A DNA stretch of 64,000 nt from positions 1,736,001-1,800,000 of the forward strand of contig NZ_CP082923.1 in assembly GCF_019931575.1 (NCBI RefSeq), given 5' to 3'. The first letter of the stretch is position 1. The number at the start of each line of letters is the position of its first letter. The position numbers and the translations under genes were made by a program. Shown one piece after another: positions 25,747 to 34,530 of this stretch. A model generated the notes under the pieces. That model worked only from the letters and a program-made list of their open reading frames with translations, ran no database searches and was not told the origin of the DNA. Source of the stretch: Caulobacter segnis (lineage in GTDB: Bacteria; Pseudomonadota; Alphaproteobacteria; Caulobacterales; Caulobacteraceae).

Positions 25747-28554
25747 TCACAGGCCGCTGGCGCCGCCGAACTTGTGGGTCAGCTGCAGGAAGTAGCTGCG
25801 GCCCGTCGAGGAGAACCACGAGGTGTCATAGTACGGATAGCCCGAATAGGTCGGGTCGCGCGGCGGGTCCTTATCCAGCAGATTGTCGATGGCCAGGCTC
25901 ACGCGCGTGCGGTCGTTGATCTCGTACTGGACCGTGGCGTTGACCATGTAGGTGGCCTTGGTCCAGCCGTCCTCGTTGTAGTTCGGGATACGATCCAGGC
26001 GTTGGCCGTGCAGGCCGACGCTGAGGCCGTCTAGCGTCCAATTGATCGCCGCGCTGCTCTTGGTGCGCGGGATGTCGTAGCCGCTGTCGAAGGCCAACTG
26101 GTTCTCGATCGGGTCGCCCGGATACTGGCGGCTGGTGTGGTTGTGCACCCAGGTGTGGGCGAGGCTGAAGCTGAACGTCCCCAGGCTGCTGGTCGGCAAA
26201 CGATAGTGGGCCGCGACGTCGACGCCGGTCGTCCGCTCGGTGGCGACATTGATCGGGTTGATCGTCACGCTGCTGATCTGGCCCGGATTGATGGCCGCGC
26301 TCAGCGGATTGCGCTTCACGCGCGCCAGGGCGTCGACACAGGTCGGCGAGGTGATGCTGACGGCGGTGCCCGCCGACGTCTTTCCGATCCGGCAGTCGGC
26401 TTCCTGGCGCAGGACGCTGTCCAGGCTCATGTCGAGCACGGCGTTGTCCAGCTGGACGCGGAAGTAGTCCACCGAGATGTCGAAGTTGCGGACAGGCGAC
26501 CAGACCGCGCCATAGTTGAACGACTTCGAGGTCTCGGGCTTCAGCTTGGCGTTGCCCAGACGCACCTTGACCAGCCCTTCGTCGGCGTAGCTGCAGTCGC
26601 CCACGTCCTCGTCCGGCTCCTCGGTGCGGCAGCGGTAGTAGTCGGTGCCCGAGGGGTGGCTGATGCCCTCCTTGGCGAACACGTAATGCAGGTCCGGCGC
26701 GCGGAAGCCGGTGCCGTAGGCGGCGCGCAGCAGCAGCGTCTTCATCGGACGCCACTCGACGCCGCCGTTGTAGGTGAACTTGTCGATCGTGTTGCCGCCG
26801 TACTTGTAGCTGTCGTAGCGGCCGGCGGTGGACAGCTCGAGGCTGCGCAGCAGAGGCGCGCGGAACTCGTAGCCGGCGCCCCAGTGGTCGCGGGAACCCG
26901 AGCCGTCCGCATCGCGCAGGCCGTAATAGTAGTTCACCGTGGCCAGCGGATCGAGGCCCAGCTTGTAAGACTGGCGGCCGTACTCGGCGACCGCGGCGAA
27001 GCCCACCGGACCGGCGGGCAGATGGAACAGTTCCGCCTGGTTGATCTGGAACGACACGCCCTGCTGGCGGGCGACGGGCTTGTAAGTCGTGCGCGCGGTG
27101 ATCGAGTCGAACTCGGCCGTGGTCAGGGGCTTGTAGAGACGCGCCGGGTCGGCGTTGAAGATCGGATAGCCGCTGTCGGCGTCGACGCCCAGCTGCGAGC
27201 CCAGGAACAGGGCGGTCGCCTTCGAGGTCACCACCTTGGGCCAGCTGATCGACGAGCGGTATTGGCTGAAATTGTAGAAGGCCTCGTAGTCCCAGCCGCC
27301 GCCCAGCGAGCCCTTCACGCCCGGCGTGATGCTGAAGGTCTTAGAGACGTTCTTGATGAAGCCCTTGTTCAGCCCGCCCATCTCCTCGGGCGTGAAGTTG
27401 CGGTGCCAAAGATCCAGCGCGCCGGTGAACTGGTTGTAGAAGATCCCGTCCTCGCTGCCGTTGGCGTCCTGGTACTCCCAGTTCAGGACGTCCTGGAACT
27501 GCCGGGTGCGGCTGTAGCCCGCCGAGATGTCGGCGAAGAACGAGAGCGTGTCGCGCGGCGCGTAGTTCAGCGAGGCTACGACATTGGCGCTCTTGCGCTC
27601 GCTCACGATCGTGCCGTAGCCGATCGAGCTGTAGCTGCCGCAGTAGTAGCCGGGGCCGTAGTCGTCGAGATCGGCGTCGTAGGCGCCCCAACCGGGGCGG
27701 CTGACATATTCGATCGACCCGCCGTTCAGTTTCGACAGAGCCTTGCAGGTGCTTGCGCCGGGGTCGACATAAACGTCTTCGGACGGATCCATGCGCAGGA
27801 AGTCCCGCCGCGCGATGGCGGTGCGGCTGCTGGGGCTGTCCTTGGTGCTGTCCTGGATATCCCGGTCATAGGCCCACATCGGGCGCTGGTTGACGAACTC
27901 GCCGCCGATCACCAGGTCGAAATCGTTCTTCGAATAGCCGCTCGAGATGTTGACGCGCTGGCTGGCGCCGCCGCCATGCTCATAGCCGCCGAAGGTCACG
28001 TCGACGGTCGTGCCGTCGACCTTCTTCTTCAGATTGAAGTTCACGACGCCCGAGATGGCGTCGGAGCCATAGACCGCCGAGGCGCTGCCGCTCAGCACCT
28101 CAATGCGATCGATCATGCCCAGCGGGATCGACGAGGTGTCGGTGAAGGCGCTCTTGCCGTTATAGGGTAGAGGGAAGTCAGCGATCCGACGACCGTTGAC
28201 CAGCACCAGCGTGTGGTTGGGGCCAAGGCCGCGCAGGTCAACCTGTTGGGCCCCCGGGGTCCAGTCCATGCCGCTGGACGACTGCTGGGTCTGGGTCTCG
28301 CCGCCATTCTGGGTCAGCGAGCGCATGACGTCGGGGACGCTGTTGAAGCCGGCGGCCTTGATGCTGTCGCTGGTGATGACCGTGACCGGGGCGGGGCCTT
28401 CGGTTGCGATGCGAGGGATGCGCGAGCCGGTGATCACCAGCGCTTCGACGGTGTCGTCGCTGGTGGTCGACGTCGTCTGCGCGGCGGCCTGGCCGACGAT
28501 CAGAAGGCCCGCGGCGCCGGCCAGCGCGCTGGCGCGAAGAAGATGCGTCTTCAT
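25747..28554 (-). CDS. TonB-dependent receptor
   Basis: 935 residues from ATG 28554 (a TTG just before is less likely). Signal peptide (MKTHLLRASALAGAAGLLIV), TonB-box-like segment VEALVITGSR, plug domain (ITSDSIKAAGFNSVPDVMRS, NGRRIADFPLPYNG, SGSASAVYGSDAISGVVNF) and a long barrel ending in FLQLTHKFGGASGL. It is of the large Caulobacter/Sphingomonad oligomer-uptake type, not a short siderophore receptor. Location beside cyanophycinase and isoaspartyl peptidase genes points to uptake of peptides or isopeptides. No partner lipoprotein (SusD-like) is present. Confidence 0.93.
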   Translation of the reverse strand: MKTHLLRASALAGAAGLLIVGQAAAQTTSTTSDDTVEALVITGSRIPRIATEGPAPVTVITSDSIKAAGFNSVPDVMRSLTQNGGETQTQQSSSGMDWTPGAQQVDLRGLGPNHTLVLVNGRRIADFPLPYNGKSAFTDTSSIPLGMIDRIEVLSGSASAVYGSDAISGVVNFNLKKKVDGTTVDVTFGGYEHGGGASQRVNISSGYSKNDFDLVIGGEFVNQRPMWAYDRDIQDSTKDSPSSRTAIARRDFLRMDPSEDVYVDPGASTCKALSKLNGGSIEYVSRPGWGAYDADLDDYGPGYYCGSYSSIGYGTIVSERKSANVVASLNYAPRDTLSFFADISAGYSRTRQFQDVLNWEYQDANGSEDGIFYNQFTGALDLWHRNFTPEEMGGLNKGFIKNVSKTFSITPGVKGSLGGGWDYEAFYNFSQYRSSISWPKVVTSKATALFLGSQLGVDADSGYPIFNADPARLYKPLTTAEFDSITARTTYKPVARQQGVSFQINQAELFHLPAGPVGFAAVAEYGRQSYKLGLDPLATVNYYYGLRDADGSGSRDHWGAGYEFRAPLLRSLELSTAGRYDSYKYGGNTIDKFTYNGGVEWRPMKTLLLRAAYGTGFRAPDLHYVFAKEGISHPSGTDYYRCRTEEPDEDVGDCSYADEGLVKVRLGNAKLKPETSKSFNYGAVWSPVRNFDISVDYFRVQLDNAVLDMSLDSVLRQEADCRIGKTSAGTAVSITSPTCVDALARVKRNPLSAAINPGQISSVTINPINVATERTTGVDVAAHYRLPTSSLGTFSFSLAHTWVHNHTSRQYPGDPIENQLAFDSGYDIPRTKSSAAINWTLDGLSVGLHGQRLDRIPNYNEDGWTKATYMVNATVQYEINDRTRVSLAIDNLLDKDPPRDPTYSGYPYYDTSWFSSTGRSYFLQLTHKFGGASGL

Positions 28555-28642
28555 CAATATCCCCCTTATTTGTTGCGCCGACGGTCCTGTCCTGGGTGCT
28601 CAGCACCTCGGCGTTACTCCGAGATTGCATCCATTTGGACCG

Positions 28643-28682
28643 CGACTTTCTCAGAGTGAAAGTCGGAAATGACAAATTGTCA
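28643..28682. promoter_or_regulatory. Operator candidates in the divergent region between TonB receptor and cyanophycinase genes
   Basis: Two inverted repeats sit in the 279-base divergent gap: CGACTTTC/GAAAGTCG (28643-28650 with 28658-28665) and the perfect palindrome TGACAAATTGTCA (28670-28682). The second is of a size and AT-rich centre that suits an Lrp- or GntR-type dimer. Three Lrp-type proteins are encoded within 6 kb. One site could control both directions. Confidence 0.5.
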
Positions 28683-28833
28683 AAACTTATGGACATATTG
28701 TGCATGCCGTGCAGCAATTTGGTCATTGCGCCGCGATGTTGGGCGATTGGGCTGTTCCTGTCGGCGAAACGTGTTGTCCCCGATCGCGAAAATTCGCGGG
28801 ACGGTTAGGCTTGGCCCGAACGGAGGAAGCCAA

Positions 28834-29844
28834 ATGGTTCGATTGGCATCGGCGATGGCCACGGTCGCGCTGCTGATGGGCGTGACCGCCGCGCGGGCGG
28901 CGACGCCCGCTGGACCCGACGCTGTCGGGCCGGGCTACGAGTACTACATGATCGGCGACGTGAACGCGCCGACGCCGGGCAAGACCGGGCCGTTGCTGGG
29001 TTTGTTCGGCGGCGGCGACTGGCCGATCGAAGCTTTCCGGACCTTCGTCAAGCAGTCGGGCGGCGGCCACATAGTCGTGCTGCGCGCCCGCGGCGGCCGC
29101 GAATTGCAGGACGAGATCTATAACGATGTCGGCGGCGTGGCCTCGGTCGAGACCCTGGTGATCCATGACGAGGACGCCGGCGAGGACCCCAAGCTCCTGG
29201 CGATCATCGCGCGCGCCGACGGCATCTTCTTCGGCGGCGGCGACCAGAGCAATTACGTGCGCGCCTGGAAGGGCACGGCGCTGAACAAGGCGCTGGACGC
29301 TCACATCAAGGCGGGCAAGCCGATCGGCGGCACCAGCGCGGGGCTGGCGGTGTTGGGCGGCTATGTCTACGGCTGCCTGGATTCGATCAGCCTGACCTCG
29401 CCAGACGCGCTGAAGAACCCCACCGGGCCCAGCGTCACGCTGGTGCGCGACTTCCTGCACCTGCCGTATCTCTCCAAGGTGATCACCGACACCCACTTCG
29501 ACAAGCGCGATCGCCAGGGGCGGCTGGTGACCTTCGTCGGGCGGCTGATCCAAGAGGAGAACGACACGGCGATCACTGGCCTGGGCGTGGACGAGGCTGG
29601 CGCCATGCTGGTCGACGGGCAGGGTATTGGCCGCTACTACGGCCCTGGCCATGCTTGGCTTGTGCGTCCGCTGAAGAAGCCGGCCACCATCATCGCCGGA
29701 CAGCCGCTGACCTATACGTCGTTCCCGATCATCGGGCTGGGTCCCGACAGCACGCTCGATTTCAAGACGTTTGCAGTCACCAAGCCCGACTTCACCATCA
29801 CCGCGCGTGTCGACAAGGGCGCGTTCGTCCGCAGCGACCGATAG
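28834..29844 (+). CDS. cphB: Secreted cyanophycinase (S51 family)
   Basis: 336 residues from ATG 28834, after GGAGGAAG. Signal peptide about 1-22 (ALLMGVTAARA). The nucleophile elbow IGGTSAGLAVLGG (S168) and the FFGGGDQSNYV block (132-142) are those of cyanophycinase, a serine peptidase that cuts multi-L-arginyl-poly-L-aspartate into beta-Asp-Arg (or beta-Asp-Lys) dipeptides. The signal peptide makes it the extracellular/periplasmic type used for scavenging, not for own storage. No cyanophycin synthetase is in the window. First gene of a six-gene run to 33855. The symbol is by family; paralogues of peptidase E type are an alternative. Confidence 0.85.
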   Translation: MVRLASAMATVALLMGVTAARAATPAGPDAVGPGYEYYMIGDVNAPTPGKTGPLLGLFGGGDWPIEAFRTFVKQSGGGHIVVLRARGGRELQDEIYNDVGGVASVETLVIHDEDAGEDPKLLAIIARADGIFFGGGDQSNYVRAWKGTALNKALDAHIKAGKPIGGTSAGLAVLGGYVYGCLDSISLTSPDALKNPTGPSVTLVRDFLHLPYLSKVITDTHFDKRDRQGRLVTFVGRLIQEENDTAITGLGVDEAGAMLVDGQGIGRYYGPGHAWLVRPLKKPATIIAGQPLTYTSFPIIGLGPDSTLDFKTFAVTKPDFTITARVDKGAFVRSDR

Positions 29845-29878
29845 ATCCGCCCGACTGTCCGTTACCACCGAGATCAAG

Positions 29879-30895
29879 ATGATGTTTCAGACGCTTCGCC
29901 GCTTTACCGTTCTCGCCCTTTTCGGCGTAACCCTTTCCACGCCGGCGTTGGCCGACCAGGCGCCCAAATGGTCTCTGGCCGTGCATGGCGGCGCCGGCGT
30001 GCTCGAGCGCGGTGAACTGACGCCCGAGAAGGACAAGGCCTTCCGCGCCGGCCTGGACGCGGCGCTCGAGGCGGGCGCCAAGGTTCTCAAAGCGGGCGGC
30101 TCCAGCCTCGACGCCGTCGAGGCGGCCGTGCGGGTGCTGGAAGACAACCCCCTGTTCAACGCGGGTAAGGGCGCGGTCTTCACCGCCGAGGGGCGCAACG
30201 AACTGGACGCGGCGATCATGGACGGCGCCACCTTGAAGGCCGGGGCGGTCGCGGGCGTGACGCGCACGCGCAACCCCATCAGCCTGGCTCGCGCGGTCAT
30301 GGAGAAGTCGCCCCATGTCCTGCTGGCGCGCGAGGGCGCGGACCAGTTCTCCAAGGAGCAGGGCCTGGAACAGGCGCCGCCGGAGTACTTCTATACCGAG
30401 GAGCGCTGGAAGCAGTTGCTGGCCTGGCGCAAGGATCACCAGGCCATGTTGGATCCCACGCACCTGTTCGGCACGGTCGGCGCGGTCGCCCTGGATCAGG
30501 CCGGACACGTGGCCGCGGCCACCTCGACCGGCGGCATGACCGGTAAACGCTGGGGCCGGATCGGCGATAGCCCGATCATCGGCGCGGGGACCTATGCGCG
30601 TGACGGGGCCTGCGCGGTGTCGGCTACGGGCTCTGGCGAGTATTTCATTCGAGAGACCGCCGCGCGCCAGGTCTGCGACCGGGTGACCTGGAAGGGAGAG
30701 ACCATCCAGCAGGCCGCGGACGGAACCATGGCTTCGATCACCAAGATCGGGGGCGACGGCGGGCTGATCGCCATCGACGGCCAGGGGCGGGCGGCGTTCG
30801 GCATGAACGACCTGGGCATGTATCGTGGCGCGATTTCCTCGGCGGCGCCCACGCCGCGGACGGCGATCTATGCCGACGAGCCGTCACCGCGTTGA
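29879..30895 (+). CDS. iaaA: Exported isoaspartyl peptidase/L-asparaginase (plant-type, Ntn hydrolase)
   Basis: 338 residues with a signal peptide (about 1-25, ending ALA). Plant-type asparaginase fold: SLAVHGGAG near the N-terminus, NPLFNAGKGAVFTAEGRNELDA, and the self-cleavage site HLFG|TVGAVALD, with T199 as the new N-terminal nucleophile after processing, then STGGMTGKRWGRIGDSPIIG. These enzymes hydrolyse beta-aspartyl dipeptides. Placed 34 bases after cyanophycinase, it would complete cyanophycin breakdown to Asp plus Arg or Lys. ATG 29879 or the adjacent ATG 29882 may be used. Confidence 0.92.
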   Translation: MMFQTLRRFTVLALFGVTLSTPALADQAPKWSLAVHGGAGVLERGELTPEKDKAFRAGLDAALEAGAKVLKAGGSSLDAVEAAVRVLEDNPLFNAGKGAVFTAEGRNELDAAIMDGATLKAGAVAGVTRTRNPISLARAVMEKSPHVLLAREGADQFSKEQGLEQAPPEYFYTEERWKQLLAWRKDHQAMLDPTHLFGTVGAVALDQAGHVAAATSTGGMTGKRWGRIGDSPIIGAGTYARDGACAVSATGSGEYFIRETAARQVCDRVTWKGETIQQAADGTMASITKIGGDGGLIAIDGQGRAAFGMNDLGMYRGAISSAAPTPRTAIYADEPSPR

Positions 30896-30925
30896 TTTGG
30901 AACGCCAGCAGGGGGGAGGCAAGGC

Positions 30926-31375
30926 TTGACGAAATCGGATGACCGGGGACTGAGCGATCTGGACCGGCGTCTGCTGGCCATGCTGCGGGAGGACTCCCGT
31001 CAGCCGGTGACCAAGCTGGCCACCGACCTGGGCCTTTCCCGCGCCAATGTCTATGCGCGCCTCAGCCGGCTGGAGGAGGAGGGGGTCATCGGCGGCTACA
31101 CGGTGCGTCTTGGCGACCCCTACGACCGGCGGCTTATCCGCGCCCAGGTGATGATCAAGGCTTTGCTGAAGCACGGCAAGACCATCGAGGAGGCCCTTGC
31201 CGCCATCCCCGAGCTTTCGGCCTTGCATGCGATCAGCGGCGAGTACGACCTGATCGCGGTGGTCGAGGCCGAAACCGTCGGCGAGCTCAACGCGCTGATC
31301 GACCGGATCGGCGAGATCGAGGGCATCGAGCGGACGACCTCGTCGATCCTGCTGGCGACGAAAGTCCTGCGTTAG
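30926..31375 (+). CDS. Lrp/AsnC-family transcriptional regulator
   Basis: 149 residues from TTG 30926 behind GGGGGGAGG. N-terminal winged HTH (LDRRLLAMLREDSRQPVTKL, GLSRANVYARLSRLEEEGVI) and C-terminal RAM ligand-binding domain (LSALHAISGEYDLIAVVEAE). Closely similar in its last third to the regulator at 42808 (ERTTSSILLATK versus ERTTSSIVLSTK). Fourth-to-sixth genes of the run follow; it probably senses an amino acid released by the pathway. Confidence 0.93.
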   Translation: MTKSDDRGLSDLDRRLLAMLREDSRQPVTKLATDLGLSRANVYARLSRLEEEGVIGGYTVRLGDPYDRRLIRAQVMIKALLKHGKTIEEALAAIPELSALHAISGEYDLIAVVEAETVGELNALIDRIGEIEGIERTTSSILLATKVLR

Positions 31376-31475
31376 GGCTGCTCGCGGCGGTTTCTCCCGC
31401 CAGATCCGGCCAAGTCGGCGGTTTCCTGGGCGCGCGCCGGCTTAAGCTGCCGCTGAGCTTCAGCGGAGAAACGTC

Positions 31476-31829
31476 TTGAGCCTCCAGCGGATCGACACCG
31501 GACCCGGATTTCTGGGCGTGGCGGCCGACGCCGGTCATCACGATACCTTGCTGCGCGCCCACGTGATGTTGCGGCTGGCGCGGTGCGACATGGCCGAGGC
31601 CGAGCGCGCCCTGGCCGAGATCGCCGGCCTGACCGCCCTGCACCAGATTTCGGGCGACTATGACCTCGTCGCGGTGGTCGAGGCTCCCCACGCCGAGGCG
31701 CTCGACGCGCTCGTCGCCAGGATCGCGCGCCAGCGCGGCGTCAGCGCGGCCATGACCTCGCGCCTGCGCGCGTTGGTCAGTCCTTCTCGCGCCCGATCCT
31801 TCGCCTCGGCGACGCCCGCGACACGCTAA
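31476..31829 (+). CDS. Stand-alone Lrp/AsnC ligand-binding (RAM) domain protein
   Basis: 117 residues from TTG 31476. The sequence LRAHVMLRLARCDMAEAERA ... LTALHQISGDYDLVAVVEAP is a RAM domain like that of the preceding Lrp protein, but no helix-turn-helix precedes it and the 100-base gap upstream has no room for one. It may hetero-oligomerise with the neighbouring Lrp protein and tune its response. CCGCTGA/TCAGCGG (31450-31466) forms a hairpin that takes in part of its CGGAG ribosome-binding site. Confidence 0.8.
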   Translation: MSLQRIDTGPGFLGVAADAGHHDTLLRAHVMLRLARCDMAEAERALAEIAGLTALHQISGDYDLVAVVEAPHAEALDALVARIARQRGVSAAMTSRLRALVSPSRARSFASATPATR

Positions 31830-31843
31830 CACGGGAGCTTGCC

Positions 31844-32869
31844 GTGGACTTTCCCTATCCGAGCCTGATGTTCCTGGCCGATGTCGATCGGGTCAGCGCC
31901 AAGACCGCCTTGGGCGTCGCCTATTGGCGGCCAGAGGCCTGCATCGGCCAGCTTCGCCTGCAAGGCTGCGAGGTCGATCTGGGTTTGCCCGACATGACCC
32001 CAAGCGCCGCGAGGGCGGCAGGGGCGCGCTCGCTACTGATCGGTGTGGCCAATGCCGGCGGCTATATTCCTCCGCACTGGGAGGCCGTGCTCATCGAGGC
32101 GCTGGAGGCTGGATTGGACCTGATCTCGGGCCTCCACACGCGTCTGGCCAGCCTGCCGCGTGTTCGCGAGGCGGCCGAGCGGCGGGGACGGCGACTGTTG
32201 GAGGCGCGCGAGCCCGATCCCCGGTTCAACGTGGTTGGCGAGGGTGTCAAACGCAGCGGCCAGCGTCTGCTCACGGTCGGCACCGACTGCGCCGTGGGCA
32301 AGATGTACGCGGCCCTGGCCATCGCCAGGGAACTCGAGGCGCGCGGCGTGAGCGCCGATTTTCGCGCCACGGGTCAGACCGGGATCTTCATCGCCGGATC
32401 CGGCGCGCCGATTGACGCCATCGTCTCGGACTTCGTGGCCGGCGCGGCCGAGGTCCTCAGCCCGGCGGCGAGCGAGGATCATTGGGATGTCATCGAGGGG
32501 CAGGGATCGCTGTTCCACCCGGCCTATGCGGGGGTCTCTCTGGGGCTGCTCCATGGCAGCCAACCGGACGCCCTGGTGGTCTGCCATGACGCCACGCGCA
32601 CGGCGATCGACGGTCTGGAGGCCTTCCCCACGCCCAGCCTCGCCGAGGCGATCGACCTGAACTTGCGGCTCGCCCGACTGACCAATCCGGCGGCGCGAGT
32701 CGCGGGCGTCTGTATCAACACCTCGCGCCTGTCGCCGGAGGCGGCGGCCAGGCGCTTGGCCGAGACGGCCTCGGCTCTGGGCGTTCCGTGTTGCGATCCG
32801 GTGCGCACCGGCGTGTCGACGATCGTCGACGCCCTGCTGACCAGGCCGTCCCGGCGCGGCGCGGCCTGA
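31844..32869 (+). CDS. dgcN: DUF1611 protein, DgcN-like D-glutamate N-acetyltransferase
   Basis: 341 residues. DUF1611 features: N-terminal Rossmann-like half (SLLIGVANAGGYIPPHWEAV) and C-terminal P-loop half with LTVGTDCAVGKMYAALAIAR (GTDCAVGK 146-153) and DVIEGQGSLFHPAYAGVSLG. Members called DgcN acetylate D-glutamate in a catabolic route with DgcA. Its stop overlaps the next gene, a DgcA-like racemase, by one base, which is the hallmark pairing. Cytoplasmic. Assignment rests on family and pairing. Confidence 0.8.
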   Translation: MDFPYPSLMFLADVDRVSAKTALGVAYWRPEACIGQLRLQGCEVDLGLPDMTPSAARAAGARSLLIGVANAGGYIPPHWEAVLIEALEAGLDLISGLHTRLASLPRVREAAERRGRRLLEAREPDPRFNVVGEGVKRSGQRLLTVGTDCAVGKMYAALAIARELEARGVSADFRATGQTGIFIAGSGAPIDAIVSDFVAGAAEVLSPAASEDHWDVIEGQGSLFHPAYAGVSLGLLHGSQPDALVVCHDATRTAIDGLEAFPTPSLAEAIDLNLRLARLTNPAARVAGVCINTSRLSPEAAARRLAETASALGVPCCDPVRTGVSTIVDALLTRPSRRGAA

Positions 32870-33855
32870 TGCGCCTGACCGCGCGAGAGCGGGTCCATGC
32901 CCTGATCGAGCCGTTCGTCATCGCCCGCAAGACCTATGCCGAGGCCCTGGTCGTAGAGGTCGAGGTGGAGGCGGACGGTGTCATCGGGCGCGGCGAGGCG
33001 GCGGGCGTCGACTATCGCGGCGACACGCCCGACCGGATGCTGCGCCAGTTGCGAGAGGCCGCCGAGCGGCTGGATCGCGGCGAGAGCCTGGATCGCGCCG
33101 ATCTGGCGACCCGCCTGCCGCCTGGCGGTGCGCGCAACGCGATCGACTGCGCGCTCTGGGATCTTGAGGCAAAGCGATCCGGGACGCGCGCGGCTGCGCG
33201 CGCGGGCCTCGCACCGCTGCGCGCCATCGAGACCTTTGTCACCCTGGGCATGGATACGCCGCCGGCCATGGGCGCCAAGGCCGCGCGCTGGGCCGAGCGC
33301 TACGGGGCGCTGAAGGTCAAGCTGGGCGACGCCGACGACATGGCGCGCCTGGAAGCTATCCGATCGGCTGCGCCGCGGGCGCGCCTGATCGCCGACGCCA
33401 ACCAGGGCTGGACGCTGGCGCAACTGAATGACCGTGCTCCGCGCATGGCACAGATGGGTGTGGAACTGCTGGAGCAGCCGCTGCCGGTCGGCCGTGACGA
33501 CGAGCTTTTCGACTATCGCGGCGCCGTGCCCCTGTGCGCCGACGAGTCGTTCGATGATCGCGCCGACCTCGACCGGATCGTGGGCCGTTACGCCTTCTGC
33601 AACATCAAGCTGGACAAGGCCGGGGGGCTGACCGAGGCGCTGGCCCTCGCCAAAGCCGCCCGCGAACGGGGCTTGCGGTTGATGGTCGGCTGCATGGAGG
33701 GGACCTCGTTGGGGATCGCCCCGGCGCTGCTGCTGGCCCAGGACTGCGAGATCGTAGACCTGGATTGCCCCATGCAGCTGGTCCGCGACGTCGACGGCGG
33801 CTTCGGCTACCGGGATGGCTGGTTGCGCCCAAACGGGCCGGACCTCTGGGGCTAG
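32869..33855 (+). CDS. dgcA: Enolase-superfamily epimerase, DgcA-like N-acetyl-D-glutamate racemase
   Basis: 328 residues of the mandelate racemase/muconate cycloisomerase type. Catalytic lysines KVKLG (149-151) and NIKLDKAGG (247, 250), metal ligands D176 (IADANQGW), E202 (LEQPLP) and D225 (CADES). This arrangement fits L-Ala-D/L-Glu epimerases and the N-acetyl-D-glutamate racemase DgcA. Coupled to the DUF1611 gene, N-acetyl-D-Glu racemase is the preferred reading; dipeptide epimerase acting on peptidoglycan-derived Ala-Glu is the main alternative. The 3' end overlaps the convergent Lrp gene by four bases. Confidence 0.82.
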   Translation: MRLTARERVHALIEPFVIARKTYAEALVVEVEVEADGVIGRGEAAGVDYRGDTPDRMLRQLREAAERLDRGESLDRADLATRLPPGGARNAIDCALWDLEAKRSGTRAAARAGLAPLRAIETFVTLGMDTPPAMGAKAARWAERYGALKVKLGDADDMARLEAIRSAAPRARLIADANQGWTLAQLNDRAPRMAQMGVELLEQPLPVGRDDELFDYRGAVPLCADESFDDRADLDRIVGRYAFCNIKLDKAGGLTEALALAKAARERGLRLMVGCMEGTSLGIAPALLLAQDCEIVDLDCPMQLVRDVDGGFGYRDGWLRPNGPDLWG

Positions 33856-34361
33856 GCTTCGAGATCCCGCGCCGTCGCCAGCAGCGCGGCCAGATCCAGG
33901 CTCGCTTCGCCTTTCAGCTTCTTGGTGACCGGCAAGGTGACGTAGTCAAACGAGACGTTCAGATGATCGAGCATGTGCTCCATGATCGTCTGGTAGTGTT
34001 CGATGCCGAAAGCGGCCACCGTGATCAGATAGTCGATCCCGCCCAGCACTGCCTGACAGCCAATGACATTGGGCAGGTCGGCGATCCCGGCCTCGAAGAC
34101 CTTGGCCTTGGCGTACGAATAGTCGGTCAGCTTGATCTGCACGACGAAGGTCGACAGCTTGGCCAGCCGGCCAAGGTCGACCTCGGCGTGGTAGCCCCGG
34201 ATGATCTTGGACTTTTCCAGTCGCTTCATGCGTTCCCAGCACCGCGAAGCCGACAGGCCGACCAACTCGCCCATCGCGGCCTTGGTGACCCGCCCCTGGC
34301 GTTGCAGCAGCGCCAGGATCTTGAGATCGATGCGGTCGAGGTCCTTGCGCTGGTCGGTCAT
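33852..34361 (-). CDS. Lrp/AsnC-family transcriptional regulator
   Basis: 169 residues: HTH (LDRIDLKILALLQRQGRVTK, VGLSASRCWERMKRLEKSKI) and RAM domain (VIGCQAVLGGIDYLITVAAF). It is from a different Lrp branch than the proteins at 30926 and 42808 and is convergent with the DgcA-like gene. It is divergent from the D-aminoacylase gene with a 169-base gap, so it may control that gene. Confidence 0.93.
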   Translation of the reverse strand: MTDQRKDLDRIDLKILALLQRQGRVTKAAMGELVGLSASRCWERMKRLEKSKIIRGYHAEVDLGRLAKLSTFVVQIKLTDYSYAKAKVFEAGIADLPNVIGCQAVLGGIDYLITVAAFGIEHYQTIMEHMLDHLNVSFDYVTLPVTKKLKGEASLDLAALLATARDLEA

Positions 34362-34530
34362 GAGCGGTCCTTGCTGATCGTCGTTCCCAGCCTTAGCGCA
34401 AGGCCGGCGGGGAGGGTGAGCGCGAGCGCCCGATATTGGGAGAGCTACGAGCGTCGACGATGTCCGAAACGGCGGAAACCCCCGTCGCCGCCCGGCTAGA
34501 CTCGCCAGGTGACAAGAGAAGGCGGGGCTC

